Numbered from the stretch's first letter, positions 45,001 to 54,055 are shown. The stretch is DNA of 64,000 nucleotides from an uncultured Gemmatimonadales bacterium (GCA_947259585.1 CAMYMV010000014.1:29120-93119); one strand, 5' to 3'. The notes: generated by a model not told the origin, from the sequence alone. Translations and numbers: made by a program.

Positions 45001-46047
45001 TCAGAAGGCCGCAGCCTCCACGAAACGCCTTGCCACCTCCTCCCAGGCGTAGTGGCGAGCTCGTCGCCTCCCGGCCTCGCCCAACCTCCGCCGCAGGGGC
45101 GGGTCCGTCAGGAGCCGGACCAGTGCGCGAGCCAGCCCGCTCGGATCGTCGGGGGAGACGAGGAGACCGGCCTCCCCATCAGGGATGACTTCGGGGACCG
45201 CAGCGTTCCGGAAGGCCACGATCGGGAGGCCGCTCGCCATCGCCTCGAGAAACGAGATGCCGAAGCCCTCCTGCAGGGAGGGAAGGCAGAAGACGTCCGC
45301 CGCCAGGTACTCGTCCCTGACGGAGTCCGTGTCCGGGATCTCTCCGGTGATCACGACCGATCCCGCCAGGCCTAGAGCGAGACGCTCCTGCTCGAGCCGA
45401 TGCAACTCGGGGCCGCCTCCCACGATCCGCAGCCGTGCGTCCGGCACCTGCGCACGGATCGCGGGCATCGCCCGTAGCAGGGAGGAGGTGTTCTTTCTCT
45501 TGTATTGACGGGCGACGCTGAGGATGACCGGTCCGGCCATGCTTGCAGGCGGGGGGCGGCCGCTCTCGTCGGCCGGCTCTGGCCCAGCCTCGTCGGCCGG
45601 CTCCTGCCCAGCCTCGTCGGTTGTCCTCCAGCGGGCGAGGTCGATCCCTTCCGAGACGATTCTGACTCGAGCGGGATCCAGTCCATAGGCCTCGATGGCA
45701 ACTCCTCGGTTGTATTCGCTTGTCACCATCACGACATCGGCCGATCGGGCGTTGGCGCCTTCGAGGCGCGAGAGAAGCCGGAATCGCAACCGGGGCCAGC
45801 CCGCGAACCCGTCCAGGTCGAAGCCCACGATAAGGGCCGAATCGGCCAGAGCGGCTTCGCCCGCGCGGGCCAGCGTCAGGTTGTAGCGGATCCTCCGGAG
45901 GGAATCGATCCGATCGGGGGGTGGCCCGACGTGATGGACGGAGTGCCCGAGCGCCTCCAGCCCTCCAGCCAGGCCGGTGATCGCCACTCCCGAGCCACTG
46001 CCCAAATGCGGCTCGACGGGCCAGGAATTGAGAAAGGCGATGCGCAG
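45001..46047 (-). CDS. GT4-family glycosyltransferase
   Basis: A GT-B retaining glycosyltransferase, probably using an NDP-sugar. C-terminal GT4 signatures are VILSVARQYKRKNTSSLLRA, LRIVGGGPELHRLEQ, and ADVFCLPSLQEGFGISFLEA with the EGFGxxxLEA nucleotide-sugar site. The N-terminal strand RIAFLNSWP and the acceptor loop LGSGSGVA, conserved in GT4 enzymes, lie upstream of the first standard start (TTG 46005). I therefore propose the CTG at 46047, with AGGGA 7 bases upstream; 46005 is the fallback. A 24-base in-frame repeat encodes (ADEAGQEP)-like units in the inter-domain region. Directly follows the pterin dehydratase. Confidence 0.82.
   Translation of the reverse strand: MRIAFLNSWPVEPHLGSGSGVAITGLAGGLEALGHSVHHVGPPPDRIDSLRRIRYNLTLARAGEAALADSALIVGFDLDGFAGWPRLRFRLLSRLEGANARSADVVMVTSEYNRGVAIEAYGLDPARVRIVSEGIDLARWRTTDEAGQEPADEAGPEPADESGRPPPASMAGPVILSVARQYKRKNTSSLLRAMPAIRAQVPDARLRIVGGGPELHRLEQERLALGLAGSVVITGEIPDTDSVRDEYLAADVFCLPSLQEGFGISFLEAMASGLPIVAFRNAAVPEVIPDGEAGLLVSPDDPSGLARALVRLLTDPPLRRRLGEAGRRRARHYAWEEVARRFVEAAAF
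45568..45615. repeat. Two 24-base tandem repeats within the glycosyltransferase gene
   Basis: Units 45568-45591 and 45592-45615 are nearly identical (GTCGGCCGGCTC-T/C-TGCCCAGCCTC-type), followed by a decayed third copy. On the coding strand they encode tandem ADEAGxEP octapeptides between the two Rossmann domains. Length change would stay in frame. Confidence 0.75.
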
Positions 46048-46057
46048 ACGGCGATCC

Positions 46058-46387
46058 CTACAGCTCGTCTATCTTCGCGGCCAGGATGAAGTCGCTTTCC
46101 GTGAGGCCGTCGATCTTGTGCGTCCAGATCCGCGTCCGCACGCGGCCCCAGCTCAGGTAGATGTCCGGGTGGTGCCCCTGCTCTTCGGCCAGCTCGCCAA
46201 CACGGTTCGTGAAGTCGAGCGCCGATCGGAAGTCCTCGAAGCCGAACTCCTTCTCGAGATGGTGCTCGTCTACGGCCTGCCAACCGCCACCGAGCGCCGC
46301 CTGCAGGTCGGCCAGTTCCCGACCGGCGAGTGGCGGCACCCCGCCTCGGCATGGCACGCACGCTTTCCGTGCGAGATCGCTCGACAT
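46058..46387 (-). CDS. phhB: Pterin-4a-carbinolamine dehydratase
   Basis: A 109-residue PCD/DCoH protein that dehydrates 4a-hydroxytetrahydrobiopterin. The family core is visible: RSALDFTNRVGELAEEQGHH, then PDIYLSWGRVRTRIWTHKID, with the catalytic His residues in GHHPDIY and WTHKI. No phenylalanine hydroxylase is in the window, and bacterial PCDs can also act in molybdopterin pathways, so its partner is unknown. The stop lies 10 bases before the proposed glycosyltransferase start. Confidence 0.93.
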   Translation of the reverse strand: MSSDLARKACVPCRGGVPPLAGRELADLQAALGGGWQAVDEHHLEKEFGFEDFRSALDFTNRVGELAEEQGHHPDIYLSWGRVRTRIWTHKIDGLTESDFILAAKIDEL

Positions 46388-46489
46388 GATTCGAAGCCTC
46401 CGGGTCTCCAGGATGCTGAGTCTCGACCGCTTCAGAGGGTGTGGGGGAGGGTGGCGCGCCGCAAGGGCGAGGCGCCGTTCGTGAAACGT

Positions 46490-48049
46490 CTAGCCGCCGG
46501 GCACGGTGAGCTCGACCCGTACGCGACGAGCGAGCCGGCCTTCGCTCGGCGATCGGTGGGCGGGTGCCACCGAGATCTCGCTTCGCCCGCGGGCCTTCGC
46601 GTTGTAGAGGGCGAGGTCGGCCGCTCTCAGCAGCGCCGTCGAGTCCGCCGCGTCGTCCGGGAATAGCGCGATGCCCGCCGAGCAGCTGACCTCGATCGCA
46701 TCGCCGCTCTCCGAGGCCATGGCGGATTCGCAGAGCTGTTCCTTCAAGCGGCGGGCGATTCCGACGGCCAGGGGCTCATCGGCCTGGAGCAACAGGACCG
46801 CGAACTCGTCGCCGCCGATTCGCGCCACTTCGTCGGAGTCCCGGAGGATTCCGCGGAGTGCCACCGCGATCCTCTGCAGCACCCGGTCGCCGGCGTGATG
46901 CCCGTGCCGGTCGTTCACCGCCTTCAGGTGATCGCTGTCGAGCAGGAGGAGCCCGAGCTTCTCGCCGTAGCGCTCCGCCCTGGCCAGGTGCTCCTCGAGC
47001 CGGTCGACGAAGTACCGTCGGTTGTGGAGCCCGGTGAGCGGATCGGTGATCGCGAGCCGCCGAGTCTCTTCCTGAAGCTTCGCCGAGTGCAGCACGACCG
47101 CCGCCTGTTGGGCAACGACGGAGAGCCTGCGAACCTGCGCCTCCCGGTATGCCCCGAGCCGAGTGGATTCGGCGTTCAGGACGCCGATCACCCGCCCCTC
47201 GACGAGGAGGGGGACAGCGATCTCGCTGCGCGCGCCGATGACGCCCGGGATGTAACTGTCGTCGAGCTCCAAATCGTCGACCACGATCGTTTCCCCCGTG
47301 CTCGCACAGCGGCCCGTGATCCCGAGGCCGAGAGGAATCGTCATCTCCTGGACACCCTCGGCGTAGCCGTTCGAGGCTCGGACGCGAAGCGCCTCCCGGT
47401 CCTCGTCGGCGAGGAGAAGGGCGCACTGTCCGCGAGGGATGGTGCTCTGGGCAACTTCGAGGATCGCGTTCAGCGTGGAACCGAGATCCCTGCCCTCGCT
47501 GGCCAGCTGGCTGATCCGGTAGAGAGCGTCCAGCAGGCTGATCCTGGACTGGAGGCGCTCACGCGCCTGCGAAGCCACGATGGCCAGTGCCGCCTGGGCG
47601 CCGAGGACGGTGAGCAGCTTCTCGTGCTCCTCGGTGAAGGCGTCCTCGCGGTCGGACTCGACGTTCACCACGCCGGCCACCTCGTTCCGTACGATCAGGG
47701 GAACCGCCATGTTGGAGCGCGCCTCGTGCAGGCCCACCACGTAACGTGGGTCCTTCCTCACGTCGCCGACCCGCACGGCCTGGCGATTCGCCGCTGCCCA
47801 GCCCGAGATACCGTTGCCTTCGGGAAGCGAGAGCCGAAGAACGTCGCTGGCTCGCTCATCGTATCCGCGTACGCTCCGAACCGAGAGTGTACGGCTCTCG
47901 GCGTCGTACAGCATCAGCGCGCAGTGGTCGAAGCCGATGAGCTCCTGCGCACGGGCCAGGACCTTCTCGAGCAGACGGTCCAGGTCGTCGCTAAGGCCTA
48001 TCTCCCGCGTCGCTTCATATACGGCTGCAAGAGATGCGAGTTCGTTCAT
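46490..48049 (-). CDS. GAF-GAF-GGDEF diguanylate cyclase
   Basis: A soluble 519-residue sensor enzyme. Two GAF domains (about 20-170 and 185-335: QELIGFDHCALMLYDAESRT, NGISGWAAANRQAVRVGDVR; LADEDREALRVRASNGYAEG) precede a GGDEF domain (about 345-500) with LTGLHNRRYFVDRLEEHL and intact RIGGDEF, so it should make cyclic di-GMP. An RxxD inhibitory site (RDSD) lies five residues before GGDEF, predicting product feedback. I chose ATG 48049 (MNELASLAAVYEATREIG) over the longer frame from 48130, whose extra residues are Arg-rich and non-conserved. The ligand of the GAF domains is unknown. Confidence 0.92.
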   Translation of the reverse strand: MNELASLAAVYEATREIGLSDDLDRLLEKVLARAQELIGFDHCALMLYDAESRTLSVRSVRGYDERASDVLRLSLPEGNGISGWAAANRQAVRVGDVRKDPRYVVGLHEARSNMAVPLIVRNEVAGVVNVESDREDAFTEEHEKLLTVLGAQAALAIVASQARERLQSRISLLDALYRISQLASEGRDLGSTLNAILEVAQSTIPRGQCALLLADEDREALRVRASNGYAEGVQEMTIPLGLGITGRCASTGETIVVDDLELDDSYIPGVIGARSEIAVPLLVEGRVIGVLNAESTRLGAYREAQVRRLSVVAQQAAVVLHSAKLQEETRRLAITDPLTGLHNRRYFVDRLEEHLARAERYGEKLGLLLLDSDHLKAVNDRHGHHAGDRVLQRIAVALRGILRDSDEVARIGGDEFAVLLLQADEPLAVGIARRLKEQLCESAMASESGDAIEVSCSAGIALFPDDAADSTALLRAADLALYNAKARGRSEISVAPAHRSPSEGRLARRVRVELTVPGG

Positions 48050-48312
48050 TCCGCGCCAATCGCTCCGAGGAGATCTTCGGCGCATCCGGAGCTCGCAAGA
48101 CGGCGCACCGCTCCGGACGCAAGGTCGCAATAGATTTGTGTAGCGTGACTTAGGCGGGGTCGGACAGGCTCAACCTTCGTTGCCGGCGGTCCCGGAGTCC
48201 TCCCCCAGCGCGTCGATGTTGCCCGCGAGGTATCGCAAGAAGGGTTCCGCGCGCCGGGGGGGCCGGGAGGAGGGAGCGGCTGGTCGGCCGGAGTTGGTTC
48301 GCCGGATCTAGT

Positions 48313-48780
48313 TCAGGCTGCCTCCACCGCCCGTTTGATCGCCTCGTAGTCGGGCTCCACGCCGGAATCCTCGGAGACCCAGTCGTAGACCACGGTGCCG
48401 CTTCGGTCGATGACGAACGCGGATCGCTTTGCGACCCCCTTGAGCCCCACGAGCTCCTCGTACAGAACGCCGTATTTGGTGGCCACCGTCTTGTTGAAGT
48501 CGGAGAGAAGCGGGAATCCGATGCCCTCCTCCTCTCGGAAGCGCTTCACGACGAAGGGGCTGTCGATGCTGATGCCGAACACGCGGGCGTCCAGCTCGTC
48601 CCACTCGACCCAGTCGCTCGTGATCTTGCAGAGCTCTGCTGTGCAGACCGAGCTGAACGCCAGCGGGAAGAACAGGAGCACGACCTTGTCCCGCCCGATG
48701 TGCTCGGCGAGGTCCACGACCTCTCCAGGCCCCTGGGGAAGTTGGAACGCCGGAGCCCTATCTCCCTTACGTATCGCCAT
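48313..48780 (-). CDS. Peroxiredoxin (AhpC/TSA, Bcp/AhpE-like)
   Basis: A 155-residue thiol peroxidase. The peroxidatic Cys is C46 in LAFSSVCTAELC and a second Cys, C51, lies five residues on, as in atypical 2-Cys PrxQ/Bcp enzymes. Other family features are GDRAPAFQLPQGPGE, VVLLFFPLAFSSVCT and FVIDRSGTVVYDWVSEDSG. Reduces hydrogen and organic peroxides in the cytoplasm. The proximity-coupled C46/C51 pair supports an intramolecular disulfide mechanism. Upstream gene on the same strand is LemA/DUF2207's 3' end, 64 bases away. Confidence 0.93.
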   Translation of the reverse strand: MAIRKGDRAPAFQLPQGPGEVVDLAEHIGRDKVVLLFFPLAFSSVCTAELCKITSDWVEWDELDARVFGISIDSPFVVKRFREEEGIGFPLLSDFNKTVATKYGVLYEELVGLKGVAKRSAFVIDRSGTVVYDWVSEDSGVEPDYEAIKRAVEAA

Positions 48781-48843
48781 GGCAGCCTCCTTGGCCGTTT
48801 CAATCAGAGTTCAATCGCTCGAGGAACCGCGGGCTACGGCCCT

Positions 48844-50736
48844 TCAGAACGCGCCTCCACCTCCACCCCCGAAGCCTCCGCCGGAGAAGCCTCCTCCGCC
48901 GCTGAACCCGGAGCCACCCGAGCTTCGCGGACGCGAAGCCATGGTCTGCGAGGTCGAGGTGGCCATGCGGGACAGATCGCTCACGAACAGATGGGTTCGG
49001 AACCCGTGGGGATTCGAGCCTCGGTACCAGCTGGGCGGCTCGCGATAGATGTCCTCGAACGCCGCCGCCCACTTGCTCTCCACGCCGAGGGCCATGGCGA
49101 ACGGGAGGTACTTCTCGAACATCTCGGGGCCCGTGATCATCCGCTTGAAGCGGTCGCTCTCGACCCGTTGCAGAAACTCTTCGAAGCCGCGGACCTTGGC
49201 GAAAGCCCGTGTTCCGCGAACGGTCCGGGCCGGCATGACGAGGCCGAAACCGGCGACGATCGCTCCGGTCAGGATCCCCGCGACGATCACGGTGACCGGC
49301 GACTCTCCGAGCATGGCCGCGAAGATGTTGCCGGCGACCAGGGTAAGGACCGTGACGACCACGGCGACGCCGATGTATACGGCCTTCACCTTGTCCGGCC
49401 GGCGCTCGTAGTAGCGCTCCGCCAGGAGGCGCTTGAACATCCCATCCCGGATACCGGGCAAATCGCGGTAGAACTCGTTCTGCAGCTCCGAGAGGCTGAC
49501 CGAGGTGCCGGAGGACCCGAACAACGCGTCCAGAAGTGCGACCTCGTGCGCCCTCAGCTCGTCCCACTTCCATTCCGCACGAGGCCGTTCGACGCGGAAG
49601 ATGTACTCCGTGTCCGAGAGCAGCCCGAGGAGCATCTTCTTCTCCGTCTCCTCGATGCTCAGGTATCCGCGAACGGCCAGGTCGACCAGAGTGGCGGTGA
49701 CGTCACGCATATCGGGAGAGTGATCAGCGAGCACGCCCATCTCGCCGGGCGTGAGCCCCTCCGGCGGCTCGTACTGGGCGGCGATCGGTCCGGTCTCCGG
49801 GTCCCGTCCACGAGCGCGCCAGAGATTGAACATGAGGAAGAAGGCCGCGACCGGGAGGAAGAGCGGCCAGTTCGCCCGCAGGAAACTCCCGGCCTTGTCG
49901 GCCGCGCCCGGGCGCTCGACCACGCCGGGATCCCAGGCGACGGCGACCGTCAGTCCCTCGCGGAACGCCAGCGCACGGGTCGTCTCGATCCGAACATAGT
50001 TCTCCAGGACCTCGATGCTCGCGGCGGATTCCGTCGAGCCATAGGCGCCGGTGAACGCGCGCGCCCTGAGGCCGGTGATCTCCGCCGGAAGCACGATCTC
50101 CGCCGAGGCGCGCTCGATCGCCACGGGCCACTCGTCGCCGGTCACGTTCCAGTACAGCTCGTCCCAGGTCTCGAACTCCTCGCCGCCCTCCGGGAAGCGG
50201 AGCCCGTTCTTCACGCTGTAGCGGATCTGGACCGTGCGTGTGGCATCCGAGGCGCCCGGCACCCAGATCTTGATCTTCTTGTACTGCCTCTCCCTGCTCT
50301 CCTCGTAACGAAGCTCGTTGCCCGAGCCGTCCGTCACCTCCTCGACGTCCAGGTCGAGGGCGTAGGTGAAGTTCTGCGCGTCGCGATAACGGATCGGTAT
50401 GGTTCGGAAGATGCCGTTGTAGGAGCCGGAGAAGCGGGGGCGGATAGTCTCGGTCACATCGATGCGGCCGCTCCGGCGCACCCGTACCTGAACGTCGAAG
50501 CTCTCGATGACCCATTCGCGCAGAGCGGCCGTGGGGACCCCTCCGGCGCCCCGGGTGGCGCCCGGTGCGCTGGGCAATGCGAAGCCGGCAGCGCCGGCGA
50601 ACGCGAGCGTCCCGACGGAGAGAGCCAGCAGCACGGCCCATCGCCCGCGATGTGCCGCAGGCTCTTGGCTGGGCAGCGAACGAACCCTAGCCGGCCGTCC
50701 CGAAATCGACTTTCGGCGCCTCACGCTCCCGTTCAT
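48844..50736 (-). CDS. DUF2207-family membrane protein
   Basis: A 630-residue membrane protein. A signal/anchor (WAVLLALSVGTLAFAGAAGF) is followed by the extracytoplasmic DUF2207 beta domain (REWVIESFDVQVRVRRSGRI, ETIRPRFSGSYNGIFRTIPI), a membrane segment (WPLFLPVAAFFLMFNLWRAR), a cytoplasmic region (TLVDLAVRGYLSIEE) and two more helices (VYIGVAVVVTVLTLVAGNIF, VTVIVAGILTGAIVAGFGLV). The C-terminus is Gly/Ser/Phe-rich (SGGSGFSGGGGFSGG). Function unknown; DUF2207 and LemA are frequent neighbours. The start lies 50 bases inside lemA. Confidence 0.87.
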   Translation of the reverse strand: MNGSVRRRKSISGRPARVRSLPSQEPAAHRGRWAVLLALSVGTLAFAGAAGFALPSAPGATRGAGGVPTAALREWVIESFDVQVRVRRSGRIDVTETIRPRFSGSYNGIFRTIPIRYRDAQNFTYALDLDVEEVTDGSGNELRYEESRERQYKKIKIWVPGASDATRTVQIRYSVKNGLRFPEGGEEFETWDELYWNVTGDEWPVAIERASAEIVLPAEITGLRARAFTGAYGSTESAASIEVLENYVRIETTRALAFREGLTVAVAWDPGVVERPGAADKAGSFLRANWPLFLPVAAFFLMFNLWRARGRDPETGPIAAQYEPPEGLTPGEMGVLADHSPDMRDVTATLVDLAVRGYLSIEETEKKMLLGLLSDTEYIFRVERPRAEWKWDELRAHEVALLDALFGSSGTSVSLSELQNEFYRDLPGIRDGMFKRLLAERYYERRPDKVKAVYIGVAVVVTVLTLVAGNIFAAMLGESPVTVIVAGILTGAIVAGFGLVMPARTVRGTRAFAKVRGFEEFLQRVESDRFKRMITGPEMFEKYLPFAMALGVESKWAAAFEDIYREPPSWYRGSNPHGFRTHLFVSDLSRMATSTSQTMASRPRSSGGSGFSGGGGFSGGGFGGGGGGAF

Positions 50737-51244
50737 CCTCGAGGCCGAAGAACTGGCGGGGCTGGAACCCGAACATGCCGGCCACCAGGTTGGACGGCAC
50801 GGTGTGGATCTTGGTGTTGTAGTCGCGGACCACGGCGTTGTAGTAGCGGCGCGCGTTCTGGACGGCGTCCTCGATCTCGCTCAAGGATCCCTGCAGCTCG
50901 GTGAAGCTCTCTACCGCCCGGAGCTGCGGGTACGCCTCTGCCAGAGCGAAGAGCTGGCGGAGGGCTCCCGTCAGCACGTTCTCCGCCTGGGCCTTCGCCT
51001 CCGGATCCTGCACCGCCATCGCTCGGTTGCGGGCTTCGATCACCGCCTCGAGCGTGTCCTTCTCGTGGCTCGCATAACCCTTTACCGTCTCGACGAGATT
51101 GGGGATGAGGTCGTAGCGCCGCTTCAGCTGAACGTCGATGTCCGCCCAGGAGTTGTCGACACGAACGCGAAGCTTGACGAGGCCGTTGTATATGCCGATG
51201 AAGGCCACGATCAAGACGACCAGGATCAACAGGACGATCCACAT
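50687..51244 (-). CDS. lemA: LemA-family protein
   Basis: A 185-residue LemA protein: one N-terminal membrane helix (MWIVLLILVVLIVAFIGIYN) then a long four-helix bundle (RVDNSWADIDVQLKRRYDLI, PNLVETVKGYASHEKDTLEA, ALAEAYPQLRAVESFTELQG, ARRYYNAVVRDYNTKIHTVP). Function is not established in general, though related proteins interact with envelope stress or membrane-remodelling partners. ATG 51244 has a GGAG site upstream and gives the standard start; the frame from 51286 adds a non-conserved extension. Same operon as the DUF2207 gene. Confidence 0.93.
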   Translation of the reverse strand: MWIVLLILVVLIVAFIGIYNGLVKLRVRVDNSWADIDVQLKRRYDLIPNLVETVKGYASHEKDTLEAVIEARNRAMAVQDPEAKAQAENVLTGALRQLFALAEAYPQLRAVESFTELQGSLSEIEDAVQNARRYYNAVVRDYNTKIHTVPSNLVAGMFGFQPRQFFGLEDEREREAPKVDFGTAG

Positions 51245-51396
51245 GGTCAGCTCTCCTTGCTGGGGAAGCCTCCGGCGCGCCGCCATGTTCGCGCCGACGG
51301 CGCACTATAGGCAGCCGACAGCCGGGCTGCCAGCGGCCGCATTCGGGGCGGACGCCTCAACGGACGGCGCCGCGCACCCGGCGGCGAGCCCGGGCG

Positions 51397-52302
51397 TCAG
51401 CCGGCAAGCCCGAGAGCGGTGCGGACGGTCGCCGCGTGGATACAGATCGTGTCGTCCGTGTTCACGGCGTAGCCGCCCGCGAGCACGACGGCGACGGGCA
51501 CTCCCAGGTCGCGGAGCGTTTCGAGAACGAACGAGTCGCGCTCGGCCAGCCCCTCGAGCGTCAGGTCGAGTCCGCCCAGCTGATCCTTTCGATAGGGGTC
51601 TGCCCCGGCGAGATAGAAGGCGAGATCCGGTCGATGCCCCTCGAGAAACGCCGGCAGGTGCCGGCTGAGCAGCTCGAGATACTCCTGGTCGCCGGTTCCG
51701 TCCCGAAGCCCGATGTCCGCGTCGCTGGGCGGCTTGGTGATTGGGTAGTTCCACTCCTGGTGCATGGAATACGTCGCGGTCCTGTCGTCGTCGGCGAAGA
51801 TCGCTGCCGTCCCGTTTCCCTGGTGGACGTCCAGGTCCACCACGACGGCTCGGTCCACCTCTCCACCTGCCTGCAGGGCTCGGATTGCCACGGCCACGTC
51901 ATTGATCAAGCAGAATCCCTCGCCGTGATCAGGGAAGGCATGGTGGAAGCCTCCGCCGAGATGGACCCCCACTCCCTCTTCCAGAGCGAGCCGACCGGCC
52001 AGAATGGATCCGCCCGCGCAAAGACGCGATGCGGCGGCGAGCTCGCGCGAGAACGGCACCTCGAGCTGGATGCGCTCCGCCATCGTCAGGTCATCGCTCT
52101 CGATCTTCCGCAGGTACTCCGGCGAATGAACGAGCAACAGCTGCTCGTCCGACGCCGGTTGCGGCCGGATCAGGTCGGACTCCGAGATCACCTCTTCCGC
52201 GAGCAGTCGGTCGCGGATCAATCGGTACTTGAGGGTGGGGAAGACGTGTGGGCCGATCTCTACCTCGTACGATGGGTCGAAGACGACGTGAGGCCGGCTC
52301 AT
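51397..52302 (-). CDS. Histone-deacetylase-family amidohydrolase (AcuC-like)
   Basis: A 301-residue arginase/deacetylase-fold enzyme. Zinc and catalytic residues are visible: GGGFHHAFPDHGEGFCLIND (tandem His), VVVDLDVHQGNGTAAIF (Asp/His ligands) and LAGADPYRKDQLGGLDLT (third Asp). It should hydrolyse an acetyl-amide such as an acetyl-lysine, acetylpolyamine or other N-acylated metabolite; the natural substrate is not determinable. ATG 52302 gives MSRPHVVFDPSYE, a normal start; the open frame to 52530 runs into the TPP gene. It starts 10 bases after the TPP-enzyme stop, the last gene of a four-gene operon. Confidence 0.92.
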   Translation of the reverse strand: MSRPHVVFDPSYEVEIGPHVFPTLKYRLIRDRLLAEEVISESDLIRPQPASDEQLLLVHSPEYLRKIESDDLTMAERIQLEVPFSRELAAASRLCAGGSILAGRLALEEGVGVHLGGGFHHAFPDHGEGFCLINDVAVAIRALQAGGEVDRAVVVDLDVHQGNGTAAIFADDDRTATYSMHQEWNYPITKPPSDADIGLRDGTGDQEYLELLSRHLPAFLEGHRPDLAFYLAGADPYRKDQLGGLDLTLEGLAERDSFVLETLRDLGVPVAVVLAGGYAVNTDDTICIHAATVRTALGLAG

Positions 52303-52312
52303 GGCGTTCCGA

Positions 52313-54055
52313 TCAGGATCGGTCGGGACCCGCCAGCGATCCCAGGACGCGCCGTCCGAGGGCCCGGCCCACGAAGCGGAGGCGGTCCGCCCAGGGGAGA
52401 CGGCCGAAAGCCGTCCGCACGACACCCTTCGTGAAGTACGTCTTTTCCGAGTAGTCGATGGCCACCTCGACCATCGCCGGCCGTCCCGCTTCGATGGTGG
52501 AAGCCGACCAATCGACGGCCTCTTCGACATCGGCGTTCGACCCGAGGCGCCGGTAGTCGATCCCCACGGCCCTCGACAGGGCGGAGAGGTCGTAGTCCGG
52601 AAGCTCGCTGCTGGTTCGGCGGCTCAGGGCGATGTCCTGAAACTGAGAGATCTGAGCGAGCTCCCGGTCACGCAGGACGAAGACGGCGGTGGCGGCGCCC
52701 TCCCGGGCGGCCGTGAGCAGCTCGAGGCCGGTCATGAGAAACGCACCGTCCCCGGGCAGGGAGACCACCGGCACGCCGGGACACGCGAGGGCGGCGCCGA
52801 TGGAGGCAGGCACGGCGTACCCCATGCAGGAGTAGTCCACAGGTGCCAGGAATCGGCCCGGTGCCTCGAGGCGCAGCCACTCCATGGCCAGGAAGGTCCC
52901 GTTTCCGCTGTCCGTGGCGTACACCGTCTCCGCCGGGAAGCGAGCCTGGAGGGTGCGGAAGAGGTTCGAGGGGGAGACGCCAGACTCTCCCTCCGACCCG
53001 CGAGCGCCGGCGACCTCGGCGTGCCCGTCCGCAATCCGTCCACGCAACTCCTCATCAGCGCCTCTCGGTCTCAGCTCGGCGAGAAGGGCCCGCATCACGG
53101 CGCCCGCATCCCCGACGACCTTGACGGCCGCCTCGAAGTTGCGGCCGGGCACGGCGGGGTCGATGTCGACGTGGATCAGGGCGCCGGGTGGCCTAAGACC
53201 GTAGCTCCCGGTGCCCACCTCGGAGAAGCGACACCCGATGGCCAGCGTGGCGTCACTGCTCTCGGCCACGCGTCGAGTGAACGGAGGTGCCGCATCGCCG
53301 AATCCGGGCCAGAGGAAAAGCGGGTGACTCTCGGGGAAGACCCCCTTGCCCTGGATCGTCGTTGCCACAGGGGCCTCCAGCCGCTCCGCCAGCTCCACGA
53401 GCACCTCCGAGGCACCGGCCGCCCCGAAGCCCACGTAGAGAAGCGGCCGCTTCGCTCCCTCGAGCGTCTCCAGGGAGCGCAGGATGGTCTCCCGGTCGAG
53501 TGGCGGACCGTCCCGCTGCTCTCCCCCCACGGCCTTCTGCTCGACCGATTCCTGCGCCAGGTAGTGGTCTGCCGGCACCTCCACCAGCACCGGCCCCGGG
53601 GCGCCCGCCCGCGCGATCGCGCAGCCGCGGCGCACCGTCCGATAGACCTCGTCGCGGCGGCTGGCACGAAGCGCTTCCTTCACGACGGGAGCGGCAATCG
53701 CCATCTGGTCGACGTCGTGCAGCTGGTAGGCGCTGTCGCTCTCGAGCCGGATGCCGCAAGCGAGCACGAGCATGGGGACGTTGTCGAGGTAGGCTTCGGC
53801 GATTCCCGAGAGGGCGTGGGTGAGGCCGGCTCCGGGCACCACGTTGACGCAGGCCATCCGGCCGGAGGCTCGCCAGTGCCCATCCGCCATGAAGGAGGCC
53901 GACTGCTCGTCCGTCACCAGCACCGGGCGGACGACTTCGGAAGCTGCCAGCGCGTCGTAGAGCTCGATGTTGTGCGTGCCGGGGATGCCGAAGGCGTGCG
54001 CGATGCCCTCGTCTTCGAGCGCGCGCACGACAGCCTGCGCCGCAGTCAGCCTCAT
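52313..54055 (-). CDS. TPP-dependent enzyme, acetolactate synthase-like
   Basis: A 580-residue thiamine diphosphate enzyme with the three-domain fold of acetolactate synthase, benzoylformate decarboxylase and similar. PYR domain with catalytic Glu in LVTDEQSASFMADG; central domain (LLYVGFGAAGASEVLVELAE); PP domain with the GDGAFLMTGLELLTAAREG Mg/TPP motif. FAD-site residues typical of true acetolactate synthase are not recognisable, so a 2-oxoacid decarboxylase or carboligase is likely. ATG 54055 overlaps the GMC stop (ATGA), and the frame beyond it to 54196 is non-conserved. Substrate unknown. Confidence 0.9.
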   Translation of the reverse strand: MRLTAAQAVVRALEDEGIAHAFGIPGTHNIELYDALAASEVVRPVLVTDEQSASFMADGHWRASGRMACVNVVPGAGLTHALSGIAEAYLDNVPMLVLACGIRLESDSAYQLHDVDQMAIAAPVVKEALRASRRDEVYRTVRRGCAIARAGAPGPVLVEVPADHYLAQESVEQKAVGGEQRDGPPLDRETILRSLETLEGAKRPLLYVGFGAAGASEVLVELAERLEAPVATTIQGKGVFPESHPLFLWPGFGDAAPPFTRRVAESSDATLAIGCRFSEVGTGSYGLRPPGALIHVDIDPAVPGRNFEAAVKVVGDAGAVMRALLAELRPRGADEELRGRIADGHAEVAGARGSEGESGVSPSNLFRTLQARFPAETVYATDSGNGTFLAMEWLRLEAPGRFLAPVDYSCMGYAVPASIGAALACPGVPVVSLPGDGAFLMTGLELLTAAREGAATAVFVLRDRELAQISQFQDIALSRRTSSELPDYDLSALSRAVGIDYRRLGSNADVEEAVDWSASTIEAGRPAMVEVAIDYSEKTYFTKGVVRTAFGRLPWADRLRFVGRALGRRVLGSLAGPDRS

